Shown here one piece after another: positions 12,199-24,544 of a stretch of 64,000 nucleotides of DNA. Positions within the stretch are counted from its first letter, which is position 1. The number at the start of each line of letters is the position of its first letter. Source of the stretch: Prostheceraeus crozeri (Eukaryota > Platyhelminthes > Polycladida > Euryleptidae); assembly GCA_907163375.1 (NCBI GenBank), contig CAJQUW010005291.1, forward strand, positions 1-64,000, given 5' to 3'. Position numbers and translations under genes: made by a program. The notes beneath the pieces were generated by a model, which was given only the letters and a program-made list of their open reading frames with translations, made no database searches and was not told the origin of the DNA.

Positions 12199-12705
12199 TT
12201 ATTAATAATAATAATAATATGCGTTTTATTTTTTCAGAATGAAAATCGTACATTACAGAGAAATGCATAATCATCTTTGTTGTAACGAATTGTAGAAAGA
12301 ACACATATATAAAATAAAGAAACGGCTTCGTCTATCTGTTCGTCTGGATAGCAAAATGTATCTTCCAGATTCAGACATTGGCGGGAGTAAGTAGCTTAGT
12401 ATGTGATCTTCATTTGCGATGCAGTTGAATAGCTTTAATGCCTGGTCATGCCTTCGAAGATCAAAAGCTGGCAAAGTCTCGCAATCGCATTGGCACAACA
12501 TAAAAGCTTGTGGAATCTCCTCTGTATGCGTTCTAGACGGTTCACATCTGTCATATGCAATCCTACGAAGAGTGGACCGCAGTACTCAACCAGAGATCTT
12601 ACAAGACCAAAGTAAATTAGCATACATAAAATAATGAAATTAGCATACATATTCATGCATTGACTATCCATCTGCAAAAAGCAACTTCTCAATTTCAATT
12701 CTATA
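12199..12705 (-). pseudogene. LINE (CR1/Jockey-like) 3' fragment, copy A
   Basis: On the minus strand two overlapping frames read ...LVEYCGPLFVGLHMTDVNRLERIQRRFHKLL... and ...CETLPAFDLRRHDQALKLFNCIAN..., the region after the reverse-transcriptase palm in CR1/Jockey-type LINEs (LEYxxPxW...LExVQRR). A frame change separates them. The 3' end is an (ATT)n tail at about 12201-12222, as in some LINEs. It is 5' truncated. The same fragment lies in copy B, so insertion preceded the duplication. Confidence 0.75.
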
Positions 12706-12709
12706 AGCG

Positions 12710-13550
12710 CTTGCCATCAGCCCTTTACAAGCTCCATGAAACTATTATTCACTCTAACCGCCCCGCTCGGCACTAACCCTGACTTGCCCCACTGAGGTAC
12801 TTTTCGTAATTCTCCACCCCCGCCCCCCCCCTGCTGATCTCCCACAACATTGCACCAATTTTACCAAGCAACACACCAATCGAATGGGCTTTGAAAGTGG
12901 ATTCTCGAAAACAGCATCACTTAAATTTTCAAGGTCATTCCTGGGCTGATGTGAAGGTCAAAGGTCAAACCCTCAATTTTGACAAATTTTCATTACATCA
13001 TTAAAATGACAACAAAAACTAATAAACCATGCAATAATCGAAAGATCTGGTCAAGGTGGTTAATAAAATGATGACTACTAATCGTCAGATGATGCATTAG
13101 ATGAGATCAAAAGTCAAATGATTCAAACTTTTTGTTCAACTCAAATAGCACTAAAACAGCACCTTTAATGTTTAGTTTCTGCATGTGAAGAAACAGTCCG
13201 ATTCGGTGAACTTTTATCGACACACGGAGGCTAAAAGTAATATGATTCTGCTAATTTTCAATAATTGCTGTTTGGATGCAAAGTTGAAAAGTACAACAAT
13301 AATGACAAATCGTATTTTTAATTTGAATTTTAAATTTCAAACATGCATACAAATAAGCAGATAGTTTCAAATTCTAAAACTTTGCATTTGTGAATATCTC
13401 TATATTGACAGGAAGAATCCTTAATGCATTCTCAACTTATTTCATCAAGAATTCATGCCGCCAAACATCCAAATTTAAATAGCTCTCACGCCAGAAGTAT
13501 TGTGCCGAATTTATCTTCCTTCGTTAAAAAAAATTGCATAGCACGTAGAT
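12710..13550. other. Shared anonymous sequence, no gene
   Basis: Duplicated in copy B (about 43020-43860) with few changes. Contains a C-rich run (about 12815-12835) and AT-rich sequence. No gene is recognised. Confidence 0.5.
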
Positions 13551-13554
13551 AGTA

Positions 13555-13840
13555 CACTGTAAACTCTAGCGGCACGAAATTTTGCTTGAATTAGGCACGA
13601 AATTTGGGCATCAATTCCAACCAACACAACGCACGAGTAGGCACGAAGTTCATAGTGCCGAGTTCGTGACCATTGATTTTTCCTTCGATTTCATTGGATA
13701 AACAAATACATGATTTGGTGCCTATTAGTGCCTACGTGGCGCCTACTGGTGCCTCGAGGCACTAGAAAGGCACTAACTAGGCGCTAATTGGCACGAAATT
13801 TTGGCTTCGTGCCTAAATTGGTGCCCTACAGTTTACAGTG
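13555..13840. mobile_element. 286-bp CACTA-like MITE with GGCACGAA subterminal repeats, copy A
   Basis: Ends CACTGTAAACT... and ...AGTTTACAGTG are inverted; a TA pair flanks both sides (13553-13554, 13841-13842). The interior is packed with GGCACGAA/TTCGTGCC and GGTGCCT motifs, as in the ends of the 8.57-kb element, so this is a deletion derivative of the same family. Present in copy B, hence inserted before the duplication. Confidence 0.8.
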
Positions 13841-13849
13841 TAGGCTATT

Positions 13850-15900
13850 AGAAATCTGTTGGCTACAGCTTGAAATAATTCGCCAGAGGGGAGGCGAGAA
13901 ACGCTCCTTCCCCCGTTCGGGGGAGGGTTCAAGCATCAAATCATTATTTGACAGGTGAGGATAAAACCGGATGTCTATTTACTTGGTTTATACTTTTAAA
14001 ATCCTTTTTTAATTCGTATATGCAAATAGATTATCCCCTACAAGCACGAATATCTACAAAAATTCAAATTTTGCCACAGGCCTATGAAACTATGTTATTT
14101 ATTGGAATAGGTATTTCTTAGATTGCCGTTCTATCAGATACCGGTTTTTAATTACACATATGCATTAATGCTAATGCATCAATAATAAATACTAATAATA
14201 CAATTGATATAACACATAAGTAGGTCACAATATGATCATCTGTTGACGATATGTCTCACTAGGTCTTTACATATAGGCTGAGCACATGCATTTGCATGAA
14301 GGCCGGTTAACCGGTTAAGAAAACTTCAACCGCCAACAGCCCTGCACTGCAAGGCATCATGAAAATTTGCTGTAGCATTTTAAGCAAAGTAGACGACACT
14401 ACCTCAATCATGCAATCGTTGAAGAAAATATACATATATTTTGACTCAATAATGAGAGTAATTTTCATATTGCTAATTCAGGGGAAATTACAGTGTCAGA
14501 AATTAATGTAAAACAAGGAGCATTTTATATACGAAAACTCAAGAGATGATGCTACAAGAAGTTAAATAGAAGGAAGTTCTCGATTAACGGAACGGTACTT
14601 ACTGATGAACTTCTGATGCTGTCGAATGTCACGGCTTTCGACAACGTTTCATGAATATGTACACTGACGGTCGGCAGACGGAAACATTTATTGTGGAATT
14701 GTGTCAAATTCTCAAATTATCTTGGAATGATGAAGCTAATTGCCTGCTGTCAATCAAATTGTTTGTAATTTCAGGGCAAGTGGAGGATAAATTGGATAAA
14801 TTCGTGTGATTCATCATAGTAGAGAAGATCTACTATCTACTGCGAATCACATGAAGCGCACGGTGTAGCATATTGAATGTGAAAACTATCTACACTAGTG
14901 TGGCGTTCATTTGCTCTTGCTTCGTTGTACATGCCTACAGAACTGAGTATTCAATTACTGCAGAAACTTTCATAAAATATACCGGTACCATAGTTTGATA
15001 AAGCTTCATCAAAGGTCAAATATCGATTTCTTACAATCAATTTCACATGTAGAGACTTCAATTCAATGTATGATCTCTTTTTTTGAACGTAGTGTGCTCT
15101 GACGTTATCAAAAAATTTGAATTTGAATCGACTGATTGATGTGCGAAATCATAGCCATCGAATTCAAAATCTGTCAAATATTTTTAATTCATTGCCATTA
15201 TAAAAGACGATGGACAAGAAGAAGTACATATCCGCCAGTCAAGTTACATGCATCCTGGAATCATAACGTGCTTCAGTGACCTAGAAGGATGCAGACAAAC
15301 AACAAAGTATCTCAGTAGCAGCCCTTTCCAAGGAACTGCGGAACAATCCTTACTGCTATGAAATTGTGCAGTTGTTTCATACTAAAACATGCTCATTTCA
15401 ATATCAAGCACTGCTAAGATGCAAATAAAGTGTAATCACTCGATCAAGATACTAGAAACGTATTCGGGTGATTCCTCAGTTTTTAAGTCGCTTGTTTGCA
15501 TTTAATTATTCGTCGTTAACACAATGACTGTCTGAAGCACGGCTTTGTAGAGAGATGATTAACTTATTCAGCGGGAAACTAGGAAGAGTTCAAATATAGC
15601 AATAATCGTGTATTTATTTCATCAGACTATAATAGTGATAATCGTGAGGCTGTATATACAACCTTTGTACATACTTTGTACAAAGATGACCTGATGAATA
15701 TCTCAGATGACTAATCTGTAATTCTATGATTTTGTGATCTCTGATGAAATGCATGGATGTATTGCAACAGACGCGTTTCAGCGCGCGTAACGTACCATCA
15801 TCGGTAAACAGTAGAACGTGGAAAACTTGTTAAACTTATGATCATGAATAGACTCAATCTGAGCAATTATTTATATTTATATTTTGTTTATCCCTTTCAC
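13850..15900. other. Shared and A-only anonymous sequence, no gene
   Basis: About 13850-15030 has a counterpart at 44157-45260 in copy B. About 15030-15826 is found only in A. No coding region is supportable. Confidence 0.45.
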
Positions 15901-16549
15901 TTGTTAACCCTCAGAAACCTGAGCTTTTTCACACCCTCTGAGGCGTGAGGGGGGTCCAGTGGACCCCTTTAACATATTCTTAGTTTACCTGCTTAATTAA
16001 ATCGATATCAAAACATTAGGAAAGTTGATTTTAAGTAAAACAATGATGTTTGCGTGTAGCAGGTCGGTATAACGAATCCCTTGAGTAACTTTCAGCCTTC
16101 TCAGTAAACACATGCGAAAATATGGTGTTTTTGTAAGTCAACCACATTTAGTACAGCATCATTTGTACTAGGAGGCGGCTTTACGATATTTTGTGTCACC
16201 ATAAAGCCTCAGATAGTTGATTTTGATGACATTGATTTAATTCATGCAGCTAATCCTTTCCATTTGTACATTCCTTCAAATTTATCCAAAGCTATCAGAA
16301 ATAGACCTAAAATGAGTCAAAATTGCTGTACTTCTAGAACCAAAAACAGCTGTGGAGATCTCAAACTTATCATTACTGCTGTGAAAAGTTTGTCATCAAT
16401 CAGTTTTTGGTGCTCAACTATGAATATAATGATAGCTTTCATTTCGGACATCGATTTATGTCGAGTTGTTCATATAGGCCAACCAGTCACGCGAGATCAT
16501 GTGCGAAAGCAAAATATTCACATTTTGCGATCTTCCAACACATTGCACA

Positions 16550-17960
16550 TCTACGAGCATGATGCAAACAATGAATAAATGACTTTCACTCTTTATACAC
16601 CATCGTGGACATGTTCGAAATCATTTTTCATCTACATGTATTTACAAAATTTTTGTGATGGAATTTCTACACCCACTTGTTGTGTGATCCTCTATTCATA
16701 GTCGTTTGCGTACAATTGCATTTGAATATGTTTCTTTACATTGCTTCCTACTCTATGTGATTTGTTTATATTCATGAACTGAATAGTCTATCATGAGTGA
16801 AAATGATTTGAATCCTAGGACACTTTCGTAAGCTACGCCTCGCTAACGTGTCTTGCACACTGTTATACGTCGTGACTCGTGATGAATAAAGACTTGTGAA
16901 CTCTACGCCTCGTTCTCCCTACATACATTCTACATCCTACTACATGGCGACCCAAGGCCAGGCAATGAGACTGCCGCCTGAATTTCTTGCTTCACCGGAT
17001 CAACCAATCATGGACGTTAACTTGTACGTGGAAGAGTTGGAAACTTACCTTATCGCTGCCGGAACTGAGAAGTTTTCTGAAACCAGGAAGGTTGCAATGA
17101 TATTGAATATCATCGGCTTCAATACTAGAAAGATTCTACGTCCAGCTTCCGATACCTGATAAGAATTCTTCTCGGATTGTGGATCGTAGGGTGGGAGAGC
17201 ACACATACGAGATGACGGATGGATATAAATGGCATGTATCTAGAATGTCGAAAAAGCGTCCTGTTGAGAATCGCCAACCTTTGAGGAATCTTGAAACTCA
17301 TATTCCACCTCCGCGTTACCCCTCTCGCATCAGAGAGCCTCCCGGAAGATACATACTACAGCAGCAAGATGAGAGTTGAATGTGCGAATGTTGCTTCTAA
17401 AGTATAATGGGGACTGATGTTCTTCATGTTTGTAGCATGTGTTGAAAGATTGTCATACCTGTGTTTTTGCGATTGCTCGTCATAGTGTAACACGCACTGG
17501 TTTTATAGTTGATGCGTTTTATAAAGTTTTACATTTTTGATAGTTTTTCACATTTTTGGCTTTGCCGAGGGGATGTTGTGTGATCCTCTATTCATAGTCG
17601 TTTGCGTACAATTGCATTTGAATATGTTTCTTTACATTGCTTCCTACTCTATGTAATTTGTTTATATTCATGAACTGAATATTCTATCATGAGTGAAAAT
17701 GATTTGAATCCTAGGACACTTTCGTAAGCTACGCCTCACTAACGTGTCTTGCACACTGTTGTACGTCGTGACTCGTGATGAATAAAGACTTGTGAACTCT
17801 ACGCCTCGTTCTCCCTACATACATTCTACATCCTACTACATGATGAATGATGCAAACAATGAATAAATGACTTTCACTCTTTATACACCATCGTGGACAT
17901 GTTCGAAGTCATTTTTCATCTAATTACACAAATTTTGTGATGGAATTTCTACACCCTCTG
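16550..17960. repeat. About 115-bp direct repeat flanking the LTR unit
   Basis: Sequence of the host TTAA element from GATGCAAACAATGAATAAAT... to ...GATGGAATTTCTACACCC occurs both just left (about 16560-16674) and just right (about 17846-17957) of the LTR unit. It is far too long for a target-site duplication and is better explained by recombination between two copies of the TTAA element. Confidence 0.75.
16678..17840 (+). mobile_element. Small LTR-retroelement fossil, Ty3/Gypsy-like
   Basis: Two direct LTRs of 267 bp (16678-16944 and 17574-17840), starting TGTTGTG and ending CA, differ at about four positions by eye, so the insertion is fairly young. A primer-binding-like TGGCGAC follows the left LTR and a purine-rich GAGGGGA precedes the right one. 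The interior is short and keeps a gag-like beginning and a pol-like tail (RYPSRIREPPGRY, as at the end of Gypsy polyproteins). It is broken and non-autonomous. It sits inside the TTAA element. Confidence 0.75.
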
Positions 17961-18214
17961 AGACCTGAGGGGGGGGTCCATTGGACTCCCTTGGCCTATC
18001 TGGCATACTTCTACTGATTCAATTGAAATGAAATAACACATGCAGATTCAGTGTCAGAAATGATGATTTTGTATGGGCTTGAGTGGTTGATATATCGTGA
18101 GCGTAAAAAATGAAATAGAAAAATGTGTCTCCGGTGTCCCTTGAAACCCCCCCTCAGGTCTCGGAGGGTTAATGTCAATCTCGCTGTTTGTGAATGAACT
18201 CTGCCTTGTATATG

Positions 18215-18975
18215 TTAAAATAGTAATTGAAGAGGGTTAACTTATTCCACGTTTTGTATCTTATAAGGTATCCCTTCATATGACAGTTCTTGTCTTTTTG
18301 GTCTTCCACTTTTGATGGCTATTGAATAACATTAAATAAACAAATGACAAAATGCATTAAAAATATGGCATTATGACAGATTTTATGAATATCTGTATCT
18401 AAAAATCTGGAAGTCGTGGAGAAAAACGGATGTCAGTTTTGAAATCAGCGTGGTGGAATTACCCAGAAAAAGTTATTCAACTATCAGTTGCATTCGAAAA
18501 AAAATTTCGTGTTCCCTTGTGTAATTTTCTATAGTTGTCATGCACTCAAATTTGAGAGAACGTTCTTGCGGCTGAAGATGATTAATTAATAATTAATAAT
18601 TAATTAATCTGATGATATACTTATTAACTTACTATTACTACATCTACAATACACTCCAGAGAGTTGACACAAATATTCGCAGGCACTGTACCGACGGAAA
18701 AGTAGTTCACAGGTTCACTCGAAAGATGCGAATAAGTTTTTTAATTCTTACTAGCTTGAGCGTTATTACAATTTTCAGGACGGTACATTCCTTAGGTGTT
18801 ATAGAGTGTCGGCTTTCTATGGTTGCAATTGTTAGTAGGCCTACGTGTAATGTAATAATATCTTTTACTGAGTTTGTGCCCACAATTGTACCTTAACAGT
18901 AGATTTACTTGCAGAATGTCTACGTTTTATAGGAGATCGCTTTGTCGATTGTCGGCCTCGATTGTCGTGTGACAC
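18215..18975. other. Gene-free stretch
   Basis: AT-rich, with a TTAATTAATAATTAA run near 18580-18608. No gene recognised; the open frame at 18612-18896 has no family signal. Confidence 0.45.
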
Positions 18976-18979
18976 TATA

Positions 18980-19969
18980 CACTGTAAATCGCTGGATACG
19001 AAAATTACATACAATCATATGCCAAAATCACATACAATTTGAAACTAACATCTGATACGAGATTCTCGTATTTTACAGAGATCTGGTCTGTTTTTTATAC
19101 GAAATCTCACTTACTTTCGTATGTAATTGGTATGTAGCGATACGAACTATTCTATCTGTGATTGACTGTTTTACAATGAAATACGAGTTGTTGGTATGTT
19201 TTATATACGAGACCCGATGCAAATTGGTCCTCATTCGTATGTGTTTCGTACGAATAGTTTTAAGTCACATGGCAAAAAATGCGCTATATTGCATACTACT
19301 TACAAATAACTTTTTTCCAGTAATATCAGTCGTGAATATTTCTTTGTGAAAGTGTGGTGTGTAACTAGATAAGATTTATTGTAAATTTAGTGCTGCATGT
19401 CATCTTTGCTACTTGTCTAGTGGCATTCACAATACTTATAATTAGCTCAATTCCTTGAACTAAGTTGTTAACATCATTTCAATAAAACGGTTACTTCCGA
19501 GCAACCATGTTGACTTATATATCTCGAACATAACTATCTTTGCGTTCATGAATTATAATGTGTTTTTATTTCGGATTGATAATATGCTTAGTTCCAAAAT
19601 TACATAATGCATAATTGTTGATGGTCAAATACTGATTGATTATTCATGAAATGCCTTAGACTTGCATGCATTAAAATCGAATTCAGTATTGTGAGTTTGA
19701 CTATAAAATGTCATTATTTTACTACTTACAAAACAGTAGTAACATTAGTATAATCTCTATTGACAAAGGGCCTTAAATCAACATATATTAGAAATCATTG
19801 ATGCTTTCCTTTAACATTGTGATGGTATGGTTTTAGCATGTAAAGCATACCACATTTGAAATAAGATACGAAAAGCATACAAATATATACCAAGAGAATA
19901 CAGAAATATACCATAAAAAATGTTGGTATGCATCCTTCGTATATGATTGGTATTGACCGATTTACAGTG
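18980..19969. mobile_element. 990-bp CACTA-like non-autonomous element
   Basis: Ends CACTGTAAATCG... and ...CGATTTACAGTG are inverted and flanked by TA (18978-18979 and 19970-19971). ATACGAAA/TTTCGTAT motifs recur in both ends, again the subterminal-repeat pattern of CACTA elements, but with a different motif from the GGCACGAA family. No coding content recognised. Confidence 0.75.
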
Positions 19970-19974
19970 TACAG

Positions 19975-21095
19975 TAGTTTCTCAAACAAAGTGGATATGG
20001 CGTCGCATAATTCAGGAGATCGCTTGTATCGCGAATTTTGAGAGACAGTACTTTCTTTTTCATTACAGCTACCTTTTTTGATAGACATTTTTTATTCATT
20101 CAAGTACAGCCATCAGAACATGAGTCGTCTTTTACAGGACTGCGATCAGTGATGCGAAGAATTTGAGATGAGTATTTGATGATGAATCGGAACCTGTTAC
20201 ATTCTCTTTTCCCAGGAAGCCTTATCAAACATTATCGGACCGATAATTCTACACTTGTGACTAAGCAGACGTTCACCTCTTTGTATATTGATCTGTAAGT
20301 TCATATTCTTTCCGAAAAACAGAAGTGATTTCTTGAAATGATGTTTTTCTGTCTCACAAGAATACATATCGGTTAGCATAAAAACCCGGTAGTTCTTTTA
20401 ATGTGCTTGATGAAGGCGTTGTTAATCTCCAAACTGGGTTTTGTAAAGTGCAAAATGGTTTTCTAGCAAGTAAAATGCAGCTAGATCCGTATGTGGTGCT
20501 AGCTAGATCCACAAGTGGGTCACTTGCGTACCATCAATGACCCATAACCAGTTTCCTACTGCAGGGGAAGAGGTACCGAAACGGTCAAGTTCCACCTCTA
20601 GCACCATTGCTATTCGAAGTGAGAGCTCACTTATTTCTATTTTCCCATAAAGATATCAATTAAATTAGCTCAGTAAAGTAACAAACCTTCGTAAAACATG
20701 AAAATGTTGATTGTATTCTAATTCCTGAACTGTTCCACGCATTAATACATAGCGCTATATGGCCACATCTTTGGAACGTTCTAGTTAGCGACGTCGTACT
20801 TCATCCACGTCGAAGTTGTCTGCACGCTTTTGAAAGCGGCAGGACTTGGCTGGTTGATGGTGACTGATGGTTAACCCTTAAACTACCATGGGGTATATGA
20901 CACCCCAAATCGCCATCTTCACGTAATTTCGATATTCCTTGACCTTTCTGAGATTTTTGGTAATTTTCAACTCGATATATTAACTTGGCAATGGAGGTTT
21001 CGTGAAATACCAATGGGGTCCCATTATGAAAATTCCTGTTGCTTTGAAGAATTCTACATGCATAAATCTGTAATGGAAAATGTTGCTATCATTTG
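19975..21095. other. Gene-free stretch
   Basis: No gene. GTTAACCCTTAAACTACCAT then GGGGT at about 20872-20896 resembles a piggyBac-type end (TTAA then CCC), and TTTACCATGGGGTGCGATCC at about 26229 is related, but no partner end was found. Confidence 0.4.
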
Positions 21096-21097
21096 AA

Positions 21098-21256
21098 TAT
21101 GACCTCTATTTGTTCGCAATTGGTTAAAACCTCAGTATGGCTGATGTAAGCCTTAAGACAAAACCATCTCTGATGATGCCCGACGGTGATGTTTTTGTCT
21201 TGAGGCTTACATCAAACACACTGGGGTTTTCACAATTGCGAACAATAATGTCATAC
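21098..21256. mobile_element. Short hairpin MITE, about 0.16 kb
   Basis: Nearly the entire stretch is an inverted repeat: GTTCGCAATTG, GATGTAAGCCTTAAGACAAA on the left pair with TTTGTCTTGAGGCTTACATC and CAATTGCGAACAA on the right, with a small loop near 21165-21190. Confidence 0.65.
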
Positions 21257-21649
21257 CCAGGTCCATTATTTGCTGCCTCTATTTGTATATTAAACGATAA
21301 AGTTTCACAATAGAAGGATTTTTGAAGCTGTCAACAACCGTAGTGATTGTTGTCTGATGAACACATCGTGAGATATAGGTTTTGTATTTCCCACTTATCA
21401 TGTACACTACAAATAGTAGCCGAATGCCAGCCAAAATGAGCAGACAATGGACAGCCACACGTGGCTGCTCATGGCAGACAATTACTAGCCAAATTTCTAA
21501 TGTTGTTGCAGATTTTATTTTTTGTCAGGACTATAAAGCTGCAGTGAAAAAATTGCCTCTGGATTACTTTATATAAGAATCATGCAATGACCCACAGAGC
21601 ATGCAAAATACAAGTGTGATGACACAACATTGATTCACAACAGGTGAAC

Positions 21650-23982
21650 AGTTAGTCTGGCAGCCAGAACGAGTTTCTGCAGGGAACGAGGCCGAAAGTG
21701 AGACTTTCACAGAATGATGTACACCCTATGCCTACTACAAATTCCTGCCGAGTTCTAGTGAGTTCCTCTTCTTGTCAGACAGGATCAAAGAAAAACACAT
21801 GTAAATCCAATTGGACGCAGATTGCAGCTTTTGGCTAAAATGAAATTTTGTATGTTTTCTCTGATTAAACGAAAAGTACTAAGCCCAGAGTAGTCATAAT
21901 TTTTGACATGGAATGTCTTCAGGTCATTTCTTTTCATCTTCATTCACCCCTGTCTATATTCATATTTGGCGAGCCTCTTAATGTTGGCAGCCACAAACAT
22001 TTTCAGCAACTTTATCCACATTCAACCACATTCTCACATCCATTGCTGATTAGATGCATGATAAAAGCACGTGCACATCATAGGAAATGACCTGAAGACA
22101 TTCCATGTCAAAAATTGTGACTTCAGGGTTAGCACTTTTCGTTTAATCAGAGAAAACATAGAAAATTTCATTTTAGCCTCAAACTGCAATCTGCGTCCCA
22201 TTGGATTTACATGTGTTTTTCTTTGATCCTGTCTGACAAGAAGAGGAACTCACTAGAACTCGGCAGACGTGCCGTTTCGCAGTAGGCATACGGTGCACAT
22301 CATTCTGTGAAAGTCTCATTGTCGGCCTCGTTCCCTGCAGAAACTCGTGCTGGCTGCCGGACTATGAGGTGTACATCATTCTGTGAAAGTCTCATTGTCG
22401 GCCTCGTTCCCTGCACAAACTCGTGCTGGCTGCTGCCGGACTATGAGGTGTACATCATTCTGTGAAAGTCTCATTGTCGGCCTCGTTCCCTGCAGAAACT
22501 CGTGCTGGCTGCTGCCGGACTATGAGGTGTACATCATTCTGTGAAAGTCTCACTGTCGGCCTCGTTCCCTGCAGAAACTCGTGCTGGCTGCTGCCGGACT
22601 ATGAGGTGTACATCATTCTGTGAAAGTCTCATTGTCGGCCTCGTTCACTGCACAAACTCGTGCTGGCTGCCGGACTATGAGGTGTACATCATTCTGTGAA
22701 AGTCTCATTTTCGGCCTCGTTCCCTGCACAAACTCGTGCTGGCTGCTGCCGGACTATGAGGTGTACATCATTCTGTGAAAGTCTCATTGTCGGCCTCGTT
22801 CCCTGCACAAACTCGTGCTGGCTGCTGCCGGACTATGAGGTGTACATCATTCTGTGAAAGTCTCACTGTCGGCCTCGTTCCCTGCAGAAACTCGTGCTGG
22901 CTGCCGGACTATGAGGTGTACATCATTCTGTGAAAGTCTCATTGTCGGCCTCGTTCCCTGCAGAAACTCGTGCTGGCTGCTGCCGGACTATGAGGTGTAC
23001 ATCATTCTGTGAAAGTCTCACTGTCGGCCTCGTTCCCTGCAGAAACTCGTGCTGGCTGCCGGACTATGAGGTGTACATCATTCTGTGAAAGTCTCATTTT
23101 CGGCCTCGTTCCCTGCACAAACTCGTGCTGGCTGCTGCCGGACTATGAGGTGTACATCATTCTGTGAAAGTCTCATTGTCGGCCTCGTTCCCTGCAGAAA
23201 CTCGTGCTGCTGCCGGACTATGAGGTGTACATCATTCTGTGAAAGTCACATTTTCGGCCTCGTTCCCTGCACAAACTCATGCTGGCTGCCGGACTATGAG
23301 GAGTACATCATTCTGTGAAAGTCTCATTGTCGGCCTCGTTCCCTGCAGAAACTCGTGCTGGCTGCCGGACTATGACGTGCACATCATTCTGTGAAAGTCT
23401 CATTGTCGGCCTCGTTCCCTGCAGAAACTCGTACTGGCTGCCGGACTATGAGGTGTACATCATTCTGTGAAAGTCTCATTGTCGGCCTCGTTCCCTGCAC
23501 AAACTCGTGCTGGCTGCCGGACTATGAGGTGTACATCATTCTGTGAAAGTCTCATTGTCGGCCTCGTTCCCTGCAGAAACTCGTGCTGGCTGCCGGACTA
23601 TGAGGTGTACATCATTCTGTGAAAGTCTCATTGTAGGCCTTGTTCCCTGCAGAAACTCACTCTGGCTGCCGGAATATGAGGTGTACATCATTCTGTGAAA
23701 GTCTCATTGTAGGCCTCGTTCCCTGCAGAAACTCACTCTGGCTGCCGGAATATGAGGTGGACATCATTCTGTGAAAGTCTCATTGTAGGCCTTGTTCCCT
23801 GCAGAAACTCACTCTGGCTGCCGGAATATGAGGTGGACATCATTCTGTGAAAGTCTCATTGTCGGCATCGTTCCCTGCAGAAACTCGTGCTGGCTGCGCG
23901 GACTATGAGGAGTACATCATTCTGTGAAAGTCTCATTGTCGGCCTCGTTCCCTGCAGAAACTCGTGCTGGCTGCCGGACTAA
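21650..23982. mobile_element. Foldback-like element with one arm expanded into a minisatellite
   Basis: Left arm about 21653-21935 and right arm about 22080-22345 are inverted copies (from GGCAGCCAG.ACGAGTTTCTG through GACATGGAATGTCTTCAGGT). The outermost about 76 bp of the right arm is then repeated in tandem about 22 times to 23982; the left arm has only one such unit. Both outer ends read TTAGTCYGGCAGCC, so the array is inside the element. The overall plan recalls foldback elements whose arm ends are tandem repeats. The right end abuts a LINE fragment. Confidence 0.7.
22270..23982 (+). repeat. Minisatellite, 76/79-bp unit, about 22 copies
   Basis: The unit begins GAGGTGTACATCATTCTGTG and ends CTGGCTGCCGGACTAT. 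Some units carry an extra CTG triplet (79 bp). Copies were counted from CATCATTCTGTG, which occurs about 22 times from about 22300 to 23912. Units differ by few substitutions. Apparent open frames inside it are a product of the repeat. Confidence 0.9.
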
Positions 23983-24540
23983 GTTTCCAGCAGCCGTGGG
24001 AACACCAAGAGTGATTTGCACGATCTAATATCCAACGGAAGACTGTTCCATGCACGCGATGCCCACAGAGATGAAGTGCCTCAATACTGTTGGTCACGGC
24101 CAGAACTAGTTTTGAGAGGCAAGAAGATAATTTTTGAACGCTATGCAAGCGATGCCGAAACAGGTAACGCACGGTCAACAAGGACATGAGTGAGGTCGTA
24201 CGCACCAACGCAAAGCACGACACCACCTTCATAGCAGCACCAGCATCAATCCGAACCCCAAGGTTACGGACTGAACTCGAAGCATGACTGATGAACCGGC
24301 GACGAGGACCCGTCCAGTTGGGATAGGATGTTGCCTTCTCATCGGAGCACGTCAGAGAACCTCAGGATTTAAAGGAGCCTGTTGCCACGTGTAGGTACAT
24401 CTGCACGCCATCAGGCACTGTCTGAACAAGCTCACTACTGGTGGATAGTCGACTCAGCCCGTAGATTTGAGCATCATCAGCGTAGTCATGCTGAATGACC
24501 AGCTACCGGGCTTTGTCCAGGGATGACTTTTGACGACTAA
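23983..24540 (-). pseudogene. LINE reverse-transcriptase fragment (CR1/Jockey-like)
   Basis: On the minus strand the catalytic box reads DYADDAQIYG (about 24465-24495), followed after about 70 codons by SSSVRNLGVRIDAGAAM, the standard motif downstream of the palm in CR1/Jockey/I-type LINEs, then by a basic stretch with LTVRYLFRHRL. The frame is interrupted at least twice. Neither LINE end is preserved; the left side is cut by the foldback element. Confidence 0.75.
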
Positions 24541-24544
24541 GACG

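Larger units (their letters stand above)
15908..18168. mobile_element. TTAA-target (piggyBac-type) non-autonomous element with terminal palindromes, carrying an LTR insertion
   Basis: Flanked by TTAA (15904-15907 and 18169-18172). The ends are CCCTCAGAAACCTGAG... and ...CAGGTCTCGGAGGG. Near the left end lies GGGGTCCAGTGGACCCC, a 17-bp near-perfect palindrome that would form a hairpin. Copy B lacks the element at this place (about 46806, single TTAA-like site), so it inserted after the duplication. A relative in the opposite orientation is at 41019-41953. It is much longer than that relative because an LTR retroelement fossil and a duplication of flanking sequence lie inside it. Confidence 0.8.
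923..18210. repeat. Segmental duplication, copy A
   Basis: 923 to about 18210 is colinear and in the same orientation as 38378-46845 (copy B). By eye, aligned stretches are roughly 95-97% identical. A is longer because of insertions at 2062-10629 (CACTA-like) and 15908-18168 (TTAA element) and a segment at about 15030-15826 that B lacks. A has lost 1.47 kb at the junction at 11820. The left limit is unknown because a piggyBac element occupies the TTAA at 923; homology to sequence left of 38378 may continue beyond the window. The duplicated unit contains the cysteine-rich gene, a LINE fragment and a CACTA MITE. Confidence 0.9.

Noticed and set aside
12815-12835. C-rich run as a regulatory or G-quadruplex element
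   Set aside because: The counterpart in copy B is interrupted (CGCCCATCCCCCC), so it is not preserved.
22270-23982. CRISPR-like direct repeats
   Set aside because: Units are contiguous with no unique spacers, in a eukaryotic context.
22285-23985. Open frames within the 76/79-bp array (for example 23085-23318)
   Set aside because: They come from repetition of one unit in changing frames, with no start context or family signal.
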